Source: Chitinophaga pinensis
GTDB taxonomy: Bacteria > Planctomycetota > Phycisphaerae > Phycisphaerales > SM1A02
Direction of reading: 5' to 3'
Assembly (NCBI GenBank): GCA_943329105.2
Contig: CALQCP020000014.1
Coordinates: 1 to 22,061, forward strand
Length of the DNA: 22,061 nucleotides
Of this stretch, positions 16,505 to 22,061 are shown one piece after another (the first letter of the stretch is position 1; the number at the start of each line of letters is the position of its first letter). The notes beneath the pieces were generated by a model that saw only the letters and a list, made by a program, of their open reading frames with translations, was not told where the DNA came from and ran no database searches. A program made the translations under genes and the position numbers.

Positions 16505-16924
16505 ATGTCCTTCACCTGCGCCATCGTCACTCCATCCGACGCCATTCTTGATACCCCTGCTTCCTATGCGAGCTTTGAAGCCTGGGACGGTCAGCAGGGT
16601 GTTGCAACGGGCGCTTCGGCGTTCCTGACCAAGTTGGGGACCGGTGTGGTGACCGTGCAGACCGACGGCGGCGCGTCGCGGGTGTTCGTGCTTGACGGCG
16701 GGTTTGCGCAGATGGATGGCAGCCGCCTGACCTTGCTGACCGAGAAGGCCATGGAGGCCTCTGGTATCGATATCACCGCCGCTGAGCGCGAGCTTGCCGA
16801 CGCCAATGCGAAGGTCATGGGCTCCGGCGACCGTGCTGCAACCCTCGACGAGCGCGCATCGATTGAGCGCGCACAACGCCTTGCGCGGGCCAAGATCATG
16901 GCCGCCCAGGCTGCCCGGAAGTGA
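16505..16924 (+). CDS. atpC: F1F0 ATP synthase epsilon subunit
   Basis: This is a 139-residue protein, the normal length for the family. The N-terminal beta-sandwich is clear: CAIVTPSDAILD, then GATGAS/AFLTKLGTGVV in the place of the usual G..GHAPL...L..G, and FVLDGGFAQMDGSRLTLLTEKA. The C-terminal part is the two-helix hairpin (AERELADANAK ... RAQRLARAKIMAA). The subunit sits in the central stalk, links the gamma subunit to the c-ring and can inhibit ATP hydrolysis. I chose the ATG at 16505 because upstream sequence to 16427 is not family-like; AAGG lies 8 bases upstream. It is odd that no other ATP synthase gene lies next to it in the window. Confidence 0.88.
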   Translation: MSFTCAIVTPSDAILDTPASYASFEAWDGQQGVATGASAFLTKLGTGVVTVQTDGGASRVFVLDGGFAQMDGSRLTLLTEKAMEASGIDITAAERELADANAKVMGSGDRAATLDERASIERAQRLARAKIMAAQAARK

Positions 16925-16976
16925 TCGTTCGATGGGCGTGGCAACCTGATGCCGCAGTTTTTGGCACACTACACCC

Positions 16977-17696
16977 ATGACCCAAAAGAGCGCACCTGCG
17001 CCCTCGACCTTTGCACTGATGGCCGAATCGGCAGAGCAGGCGATTCCTTGCTTTGACCTGCCGTTAGAGCAGCGCGTCGAAGCAGTGTTAATGGTGGCCG
17101 ATCGCCCTGTATCCGAGTCCCGCGTTGCCGAACTCTTGGGGATTATCGATGTCGCCCCCGTGAAGCGCCGCCGCAAGAAGGCTGACGCGAGCGTTGATTC
17201 TGAATCGGAAACCGATGCCGCAGTGGCACCGGTGGCTGAAGAACCAGCGGCGGAGGAAACCCCACAACAGAAGCGTGCTGCCGCGCAGGTTCGCGACGCG
17301 ATCGACGCATTGAACGTTCGGTATGCGGCAGACGGTCGAACATTCCGTATCGAGAGCGTGGCGGGTGGTCGTCAACTGATGACACTGCCCGCGTTTGGAC
17401 CAATCGTTGCACGCTTGAAGGGCGTACGAGAGCAGGGTCGATTGACACAGGCTGCTCTGGAGACATTGGCGATTGTTGCGTATCGGCAGCCGCTCTTACG
17501 CGCAGACCTTGAATCAATCCGTGGCGTGGCGTGTGGCGAAGTCCTGCGCAGCCTGATGGAACGCCGCTTGGTGAAGATCGTTGGTCGCGCTGATGAGGTT
17601 GGCCGACCGATGCTCTATGGAACCACCACAGAGTTCCTCAAGCAGTTTGGCATCGGCAAACTCGATGACCTGCCGAACGCAAAGGACCTGAAGTAA
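16977..17696 (+). CDS. scpB: Chromosome segregation and condensation protein ScpB
   Basis: This is a 239-residue protein. The N-terminal winged-helix domain begins LPLEQRVEAVLMVADRPVS (about 28-46). It is interrupted by a charged linker rich in Lys, Glu and Ala (about 62-100) and resumes with RDAIDALNVRYAADGRTFRI. The second winged-helix domain contains LTQAALETLAIVAYRQPLLR and the diagnostic IRGV..GEVLRSLMERRLVKIVGRADEVGRPMLYGTT. ScpB dimers bind ScpA and SMC to form the condensin-like complex that organises and segregates the chromosome. The linker is an insertion compared with the typical protein of about 180-200 residues. It is the last gene of the plus-strand run before a convergent gene. 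Confidence 0.93.
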   Translation: MTQKSAPAPSTFALMAESAEQAIPCFDLPLEQRVEAVLMVADRPVSESRVAELLGIIDVAPVKRRRKKADASVDSESETDAAVAPVAEEPAAEETPQQKRAAAQVRDAIDALNVRYAADGRTFRIESVAGGRQLMTLPAFGPIVARLKGVREQGRLTQAALETLAIVAYRQPLLRADLESIRGVACGEVLRSLMERRLVKIVGRADEVGRPMLYGTTTEFLKQFGIGKLDDLPNAKDLK

Positions 17697-17760
17697 GACA
17701 GTATCCGCGCGGGCGTTTGGGGATTTGGCGGCATCTGTAGCGCGCCTACGCCGTGGCGAT

Positions 17761-17808
17761 CTCATGAAAAATGAGCCGGGCGGCATTGCGTATGACCGCA
17801 AGCCGCCC
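17761..17808 (-). terminator. Hairpin terminator candidate for the PEP-CTERM-like gene
   Basis: The arms GGGCGGC + TTGCG (17778-17790, with one bulged A at 17785) and CGCAA + GCCGCCC (17797-17808) give a 12-bp stem with a 6-base loop. Read on the minus strand, the stem is followed by GGCTCATTTTTC, a short T run. A second small hairpin (CTCAT/ATGAG, 17761-17775) lies just beyond. It sits between the convergent ends of scpB and the PEP-CTERM-like gene. The hairpin is seen directly; termination is inferred. Confidence 0.6.
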
Positions 17809-17838
17809 AGCAGGCGTGTCAGAGAAATATCAATCCCG

Positions 17839-18567
17839 TCATTCGCGCCGACGTCGGCGCTGGGTCAACCCAATCAGTGCAAAGACAGCGATGGCGCCTG
17901 GCGCTGGAATCGCTTCCAATACGAAAGTTGTTGTCAAATCAACCTGATCTCCAGCGCCCAGTTCAAAGAGCAGACGGATTCCCATGGCGTCACCCATGGC
18001 CATTGCTGGCTGGGTGGGAATGGGTTGTCCAAACGCTTCCCCAGGAATCGACGCAACATTATCCGCAGCGGAAGTCACCTGAAACGGTGCATTGAGTAGC
18101 GAAGCAATGGTGTTGTTCATCGCGCTCGCACGAATGTAAGCCGTCCAGATGGAGTTGCCATTTGCGGATGCAAAGAGCCCACCGTCTGAATTGCCTGTCA
18201 GCACACCACTGACGGACCCACCGGTCAGGCTGCTAGAACCGTGTGCAAACGTACTTGCACTGAAATCAATAGTGAATGTCTGCACCGACGCGGATGCATT
18301 GATCACCGTAATCAGTCCACCGAAGATCGCACGATTGGAACTGGTGGTATCGGTGGCGGTCAGCGTAAAGTTGGACAAGAACCCAGTTCCAGCAAGTGTG
18401 CTGTTGTAACTGTATTGAAAGGGGTCCCCCCCAGGTGAACCAACGGGCGCAGCAGATACTGAGCCACCTGAACTTCCGGCGACAGAAATCTGCACTGCGG
18501 GAATTCCTGCGATCGCTGATCCTGTTAGGGCAGTCACTGCAAGTATTGAACTGAGACAGAACTTCAT
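17839..18567 (-). CDS. Exported protein with PEP-CTERM-like C-terminal anchor
   Basis: This is a 242-residue protein with a signal peptide (MKFCLSSILAVTALTGSAIA). A Gly/Ser/Thr/Asn-rich beta-type body follows with no known catalytic motif. The C-terminus (IPAPGAIAVFALIGL then five Arg) has the PEP-CTERM arrangement: Pro-rich triplet, hydrophobic helix, basic end. In known systems an exosortase cuts such tails and attaches the protein to the cell surface or polymer matrix. No exosortase is in this window. I chose the ATG at 18567 because GGGAAAGG lies just upstream. The longer reading to 18702 overlaps the neighbour. Together with the upstream gene it forms a pair of similarly built surface proteins. 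Confidence 0.78.
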   Translation of the reverse strand: MKFCLSSILAVTALTGSAIAGIPAVQISVAGSSGGSVSAAPVGSPGGDPFQYSYNSTLAGTGFLSNFTLTATDTTSSNRAIFGGLITVINASASVQTFTIDFSASTFAHGSSSLTGGSVSGVLTGNSDGGLFASANGNSIWTAYIRASAMNNTIASLLNAPFQVTSAADNVASIPGEAFGQPIPTQPAMAMGDAMGIRLLFELGAGDQVDLTTTFVLEAIPAPGAIAVFALIGLTQRRRRRE

Positions 18568-18573
18568 CTCGGG

Positions 18574-18584
18574 CCTTTCCCTCA
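18574..18584 (-). promoter_or_regulatory. Shared 11-mer TGAGGGAAAGG, used as SD region
   Basis: TGAGGGAAAGG on the minus strand lies directly before the ATG at 18567, with GGGAAAGG placed as a ribosome binding site. The same 11 bases occur in the leader of the upstream surface-protein gene at 19248-19258. Confidence 0.4.
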
Positions 18585-18660
18585 TCGGTATGTCAATGCT
18601 GAACCAAATCTCACGACTGTAGAACACTGCGATCCAAGCCACCACAAGCAAGTAACCACT

Positions 18661-18672
18661 CTGATCGATCAG
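18661..18672. other. 12-bp perfect palindrome overlapping a stop codon
   Basis: CTGATCGATCAG is a perfect palindrome that includes the TGA stop (18669-18671, minus strand) of the upstream surface-protein gene, 94 bp before the next start. It could be a protein-binding site or chance. Confidence 0.35.
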
Positions 18673-19214
18673 CTCTTTCGGCGCCGACCGTTCGTTGCAC
18701 AACCCGCACAGGCCAACAGAGCGAGGGCACCAGGTCCCGGAACTACGTTGAATGTGTAGGCGAATGAAACGGCATCACCGGCGCTGAGCGTGAAACGGAG
18801 CACCACGCCTGTATTGCCATCCGCAGGCACGCCGGCGGGCAATGGAACGTTGGCAAAACTTGCAGGCACAGTGGCTCCACTCAAGAACTGTCCGACCGCA
18901 AATCCGAACTGGGAGTCCCAGAGCGCTTGCACGGCGACGTCGTTGATAGTGGCTGTGTAGATGGCATGACCGGCAGGGTCAGTACTCAACGATGCACCGT
19001 TCCCGTTGAGGTCGGTGAGTGTTGTGGTGACCGAGCCGTTCATCACGCTTCCGCCAGAGCCGCCAGAAACCGGCGCGTATTGGTAGTACGTGTATGTCCT
19101 GCTTGAACCAGACATGTTGTAGAAGGTTTGCGACCCGGAGACGACACCAGCCGAGGCCGAGAGTCCAGTTCCGAGTACAGCAACGCATGCGATAGACCAA
19201 TGAATAGAGACCAT
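18669..19214 (-). CDS. Exported PEP-CTERM-like surface protein
   Basis: This is a 181-residue protein with a signal peptide (about 1-22, ending LSASAG). A body rich in Gly, Ser, Thr, Tyr and Asn follows (YTYYQYAPVSGGSGG; a TTLTDLNGNGASLSTDPAGH segment). The end is VVPGPGALALLACAGC followed by NGRRRKS, a PEP-CTERM-like anchor. Its late segment GVVLRFTLSAGDAVSFAYTF matches the MGIRLLFELGAGDQVDLTTT stretch of the next gene in layout, so the two are probably distant paralogues. The start at 19214 has a strong SD (AAAGGAGGA, about 8 bases upstream), unlike most genes here. This suggests high expression. Upstream lies a 243-bp leader with a hairpin and a dyad. Confidence 0.78.
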   Translation of the reverse strand: MVSIHWSIACVAVLGTGLSASAGVVSGSQTFYNMSGSSRTYTYYQYAPVSGGSGGSVMNGSVTTTLTDLNGNGASLSTDPAGHAIYTATINDVAVQALWDSQFGFAVGQFLSGATVPASFANVPLPAGVPADGNTGVVLRFTLSAGDAVSFAYTFNVVPGPGALALLACAGCATNGRRRKS

Positions 19215-19247
19215 GTGCCCTCCTCCTTTAGGGGGACACGGCCAAAC

Positions 19248-19258
19248 CCTTTCCCTCA
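19248..19258 (-). promoter_or_regulatory. Second copy of the shared 11-mer TGAGGGAAAGG
   Basis: Identical to 18574-18584. Here it lies 34 bp upstream of the start, outside the SD (which is at 19221-19230), so its presence is not explained by ribosome binding alone. Confidence 0.35.
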
Positions 19259-19291
19259 GGTACGGCCGATTATTGTTTTCCGAACGCTTCT

Positions 19292-19313
19292 ACTGACGAG
19301 CTTTCTCGTCAGT
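19292..19313 (-). other. Perfect 9-bp hairpin in the surface-protein leader
   Basis: ACTGACGAG, a 4-base loop and CTCGTCAGT form a perfect stem 78 bp upstream of the start at 19214. It is not followed by a T run in either direction, so it is more likely a leader structure or mRNA-stability element than an intrinsic terminator. It could also end transcription from the upstream dus gene by another route. Confidence 0.55.
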
Positions 19314-19343
19314 GAGAGGAAACTACCCCACTTCTCCACAGAA

Positions 19344-19376
19344 GCAAGAAATCGTGCCAAACTCCCGACAGTCGGG
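19344..19376 (-). promoter_or_regulatory. Sigma-54-like element with an adjacent dyad
   Basis: On the minus strand, TTGGCACGATTTCTTGC (19360-19344) contains the -24 (TGGCAC) and -12 (TTGC) halves of a sigma-54 promoter. The spacer between GG and GC is 11 bases instead of the strict 10. Just upstream is the dyad CCCGACAGTCGGG (19364-19376), a 6-bp symmetric site around one base. Sigma-54 control of PEP-CTERM genes is known in other bacteria, but the spacer makes this call weak. Confidence 0.3.
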
Positions 19377-19457
19377 GGGTAAAATCTGCGGTTAAAGGAC
19401 GTTCCGACCACCATCAGTCACGGAGATTCCGCGACAGGAAACTTCCAATCAATGATA

Positions 19458-20540
19458 TTACGACCTTTCAACTGATAACCTTAAATCATTACTGATACTG
19501 GAGATAGCGTCGCCATCTGGTCGCCGCCACTCCTCAATCACCCGGAGCATGGTTCCCACGTCAGGTGCTGTTCGGATGCCCTCTTTGAGCCCCTTGACGT
19601 GGCCCATGGACTTGCCGTACCAACTGATCCGGCTACGCATGCAGTGCAAGACGTGCTCAACGGCGTGGTACCGGTTGAGCAACTCCACATGTCGGGCAAT
19701 GCAATTCAACTTTTCGTGAAACGAAGGTTCGGGCGGGAGTTCTCCGGTCCGGAGCAGCCCCAACGCGCGTCGGAAGATCCACGGGGTCCGTAGTGAACCA
19801 CGGCCAACCATGACACCGCGGCAGCCACTTGCCTTCATGAGTGCGGGAACGTGCTCGGGTTCGTTGACATCGCCGTTGCCGATGACGGGGATGGTTCGGA
19901 CCGCCTCCACCACTGCGCCAATCCGGGCCCAATCCGCAACTCCGGAGAACAGTTGCACGGTCCAGCGTCCATGCACCGTCACCGCTGCGATGCCCGCGGA
20001 CTCCAGATCCCGAGCGAGCTGTGGGGCGACAAAGTGCTCCGGGTCCCAACCGAGCCGCAACTTGGCCGTCACCGGCACGCGACCATTGGAATGGCGCCGA
20101 ACCGACTCAACAATTCGCTCGGCGAGTTTCATGGTGCTCAGCGCATCGCAGAGAAGCAACGAACCACCGTGCTTCTTTGCCACCTTGTCCACTGGACAAC
20201 CCATGTTGATATCGATCAATTGCGCGCCGTGGTCGATCGCCCAACGTGCGGCTTCGGGAAGTGGGTCATCCCAATTGCCGTAGAGCTGCATACCGCATGG
20301 TTGGTCGAGTCCGTTGGTTGCAGCAAGGTCGATGCTCTTGGAAGTCCCGCGCAGGACAGCGGTGCAGTTCAACAGGTCAGTGCTTGCAAGACCAACACCA
20401 CCTTGCTCGCGGCAGAGGATTCGGAATGCCAGGTCGCAATGTCCCGCGATCGGTGCAAGTAAGAGCGGCGTTTCAAGTCGCAACGGTCCAATGTGAAATC
20501 CTTCGCCACGCAGCGCGGGGGTGTTACTTGGCGCACTCAT
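19458..20540 (-). CDS. dusB: tRNA-dihydrouridine synthase, DusB type
   Basis: This 360-residue FMN-dependent enzyme reduces uridine in the D-loop of tRNA, using NAD(P)H, in the cytoplasm. Seen are LLLAPIAGHCDLAFR (26-40, the usual APMAG..D..FR site), INMGCPVDKV (111-120, Cys115 being the catalytic acid), KHGGSLLL, VTAKLRLGW, VTVHGR, PVIGNGD and VMVGRGSLRTPWIF, all in family order. The end carries the short helical tRNA-binding domain (RHVELLNRY...SWYGKSMGH.KGLKEGI). The length is slightly above the typical value of about 320-340. The start overlaps the stop of the upstream DUF3299 gene by 4 bp (ATGA). It is the last gene of its run. Confidence 0.93.
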   Translation of the reverse strand: MSAPSNTPALRGEGFHIGPLRLETPLLLAPIAGHCDLAFRILCREQGGVGLASTDLLNCTAVLRGTSKSIDLAATNGLDQPCGMQLYGNWDDPLPEAARWAIDHGAQLIDINMGCPVDKVAKKHGGSLLLCDALSTMKLAERIVESVRRHSNGRVPVTAKLRLGWDPEHFVAPQLARDLESAGIAAVTVHGRWTVQLFSGVADWARIGAVVEAVRTIPVIGNGDVNEPEHVPALMKASGCRGVMVGRGSLRTPWIFRRALGLLRTGELPPEPSFHEKLNCIARHVELLNRYHAVEHVLHCMRSRISWYGKSMGHVKGLKEGIRTAPDVGTMLRVIEEWRRPDGDAISSISNDLRLSVERS

Positions 20541-21265
20541 GATGTTGATTCCATGACAGCGTCGTGCAACCGATAGAAGCCCAAGAGAAACATTCCCGCT
20601 GCAAATGGCTCAATTTCTAGCCGCCCTTTAATGGTTCCATAGCGGTACAGGTGTTGCCCCTGAACAGCGAAGGGCTTTGTAAATGTTGCCTCGATGGAAT
20701 CAAATGGCGTGGGCGGAAGGCCGATGCAGCAACCGTCCCACTTATTGAGCATGAACATTGCTTCTTTGGTTTGAAACACTTGCAGCGGCGGTGCCCAGTA
20801 TCCACTGATTTGTATCCACGCTCCGCGCAAGTCCGCAAGGCGCCCTGGGACTTCATAGAGGGACTTGGATGCATCGACCGTGCGTGCGGCGCTCGTCAAT
20901 AGTTCCCAGGTGATTTGGTATGGATCCGACTCCGAGCCAGAGCCTCGAACCATGTACTTGCCGTCAATACGTACCGTCTGGTGATCGATTCGTTCAACCA
21001 CGGCTTTGGCACCAACCGTGACCTTTGGGGCAGTAGTGTTCGTGGTGGTAACGATCGGCGGTGCGGGAGCAGCGACCGTAGTGACAGTAGCGACAGGGAC
21101 GACCAGGGCGACAGAATCAACTGCGGGCGGTAGCGGGCATACCAACGCAATCTCAGCCGGGCGAACCGGCACGTCGACACCGGGAGTAACGGCGCGCGGC
21201 CACCATGCGGCGGCAATCGCAGCAAGCACCAACAACGTAGCAGCAATGATCCAGACAGCACGCAT
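20537..21265 (-). CDS. Membrane-anchored DUF3299 protein
   Basis: This is a 242-residue protein with one N-terminal membrane helix (about 4-22), a Pro/Thr/Val-rich spacer (about 25-85), and a C-terminal domain with ITWELLTSA (118-126), DLRGAWIQISGYWAPP (145-160), FMLNKWDGCCIGLPPTPFDS (171-190) and a closing YGTIKGRLEIEP strand. The paired Cys (179-180) followed by PP is the hallmark of DUF3299, whose function is unknown. The domain faces outside the cytoplasm. It lies 18 bp after the phosphatase-family gene and overlaps dusB by 4 bp, so the three are probably one transcript even though their jobs seem unrelated. Confidence 0.78.
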   Translation of the reverse strand: MRAVWIIAATLLVLAAIAAAWWPRAVTPGVDVPVRPAEIALVCPLPPAVDSVALVVPVATVTTVAAPAPPIVTTTNTTAPKVTVGAKAVVERIDHQTVRIDGKYMVRGSGSESDPYQITWELLTSAARTVDASKSLYEVPGRLADLRGAWIQISGYWAPPLQVFQTKEAMFMLNKWDGCCIGLPPTPFDSIEATFTKPFAVQGQHLYRYGTIKGRLEIEPFAAGMFLLGFYRLHDAVMESTS

Positions 21266-21283
21266 ATCAGCATCGTAGGGCTG

Positions 21284-22061
21284 TTAGACACATTCGACGA
21301 GGTGCACCAGTGCGTCATGCATCTGCGTTGCATGGACTGGGCCAGCATCAAGCATGTCCAGGCCATCAGCAATCAGGACTGGCGCATAGGGAGTCCCGGA
21401 CTCCACTCGGCCGTGACTGCCGCGAACCAAGGACGTATCGAGCGGCACCGTTTCAAGCAATGCCCGCATTCCCAGTTTGCGCAGCAGCAACTGGCGAGCA
21501 ACGTATGCGGTGGGCGCTGTGATCGACGGATCCATGAACAACTCCAGTGGGTCGTAGCCGGGCTTGCGGTGAATATCCACGGTGCGGGCAAAGTCTGGAG
21601 CAGAGCTTGGGTTGTTCCACCATGGGTAAGCAAACCATGCACCGGCCGCCGCCACCGCAAGAAGGTCCCCGCTCCGTTCGTGCTGAATACCAAGGGCCTG
21701 TTGCGCAGCGCTGTCGAGCAGTTGCTCAACGCCAGGCTCGCCTGCGAGGAGTGCGGCGCGCACTGCAGGAATATCAGTCGCGTCCTTTACATACACATGC
21801 GCCACCTGATGATCACACACGGCAAATGCGCGGCTGGCGCCGGCGTCCAGGTATTCACGTTCGCCCTCGTTCCTGATGGCAAGAAATCCAGCATCACGCA
21901 ATGTTCGGTTGGGCGTGAGGGCACGATCAACCGGCGCAATTCCATACTCGCTCAGTACAACCACCTGCACGCCACGTTGTTCATAGAACTTGCGGATGCC
22001 TTCAAACACGCGGTCGATCTCGCGAATTTCTTGGTCGATGCGCGGGTCTTCAGGCCCAAAC
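21284..22061 (-). CDS. Alkaline phosphatase-superfamily protein (nucleotide pyrophosphatase/phosphodiesterase type), 5' end outside window
   Basis: The frame stays open to the window edge, so the N-terminus with the catalytic Thr/Ser and first metal ligands is missing. The visible 259 residues begin FGPEDPRIDQEIREIDRVF. They include VVVLSEYGI, in the place of the usual D-H-G metal site, and HRKPGYDPLELFMDP, which supplies another metal His in this family. An AYPWW segment and a C-terminal helix follow. The family hydrolyses phosphomono- or diesters such as nucleotides. The substrate cannot be told from this part. An internal GTG at 22009 is not the start, because conserved sequence continues upstream of it. 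It is the first visible gene of the dusB run. Confidence 0.8.
   Translation of the reverse strand, partial: FGPEDPRIDQEIREIDRVFEGIRKFYEQRGVQVVVLSEYGIAPVDRALTPNRTLRDAGFLAIRNEGEREYLDAGASRAFAVCDHQVAHVYVKDATDIPAVRAALLAGEPGVEQLLDSAAQQALGIQHERSGDLLAVAAAGAWFAYPWWNNPSSAPDFARTVDIHRKPGYDPLELFMDPSITAPTAYVARQLLLRKLGMRALLETVPLDTSLVRGSHGRVESGTPYAPVLIADGLDMLDAGPVHATQMHDALVHLVECV

Noticed and set aside
17725..18099. Plus-strand frame after scpB
   Set aside because: It runs through the terminator-like hairpin and antisense to the PEP-CTERM-like gene, and its composition is not protein-like.
19290..19315. Possible hammerhead ribozyme: minus strand reads CTGACGAG then GAAAG and a GTC
   Set aside because: The CTGANGA-like bases are themselves one arm of a simple 9-bp hairpin, and there is no room for stem II between that box and GAAA.

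Overview
The window looks like chromosome from a planctomycete of the Phycisphaerae type. Three things point there. Several secreted proteins carry short dockerin-like Ca-binding modules (D-x-D/N-x-x-G-x-V-D-G-x-DL...W-G). Two end in a PEP-CTERM-like anchor (PAPG/PGPG, hydrophobic stretch, Arg-rich tail). Most starts lack a clear Shine-Dalgarno sequence. This is inference from protein style; there is no rRNA in the window.

Layout. (1) 86-881: a small two-helix membrane protein on + and a two-helix membrane protein on -, overlapping tail to tail. (2) 8160 down to 303: a tightly packed minus-strand run with a FlgM-like anti-sigma factor, a giant two-domain amidohydrolase, a second amidohydrolase-fold protein without metal ligands, a DEAD-box RNA helicase and a membrane protein. 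Two of these junctions are 4-bp ATGA overlaps. (3) 8331-14696 on +: an exported-protein block with a SPOR-like lipoprotein, a thioredoxin-like lipoprotein, a cytochrome c / monooxygenase-like / FGE-like chimera, a YHYH-domain protein and an arylsulfotransferase-like protein. The last two are joined back to back through dockerin-like modules. (4) 14754-17696 on +: housekeeping genes holB, a CYTH-domain protein, a lone atpC and scpB. (5) 19214 down to 17839: two PEP-CTERM-like surface proteins with a structured leader upstream and a hairpin terminator candidate downstream. (6) 22061 down to 19458: a minus-strand run with an alkaline phosphatase-superfamily protein cut by the window edge, a membrane-anchored DUF3299 protein and a DusB-type tRNA-dihydrouridine synthase.

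The most interesting region is 9743-14696. It is a run of exported, mostly redox-type modules (CxxC thioredoxin fold, CxxCH heme site, copper-monooxygenase-like middle, degenerate FGE-like end, YHYH, ASST-like propeller) that resemble one another's usual fusion partners but are split and reshuffled here. Their joint function is unknown. The amidohydrolase block is also unusual, with one apparently active metal-site domain flanked by two apparently dead ones and joined by a 9-bp tandem-repeat Gly-rich linker.

No tRNA, rRNA, CRISPR array, insertion sequence or phage gene was seen. No gene-free stretch exceeds 300 bases. The longest are 19215-19457 and 8161-8330, and both hold dyad-symmetric elements described below.
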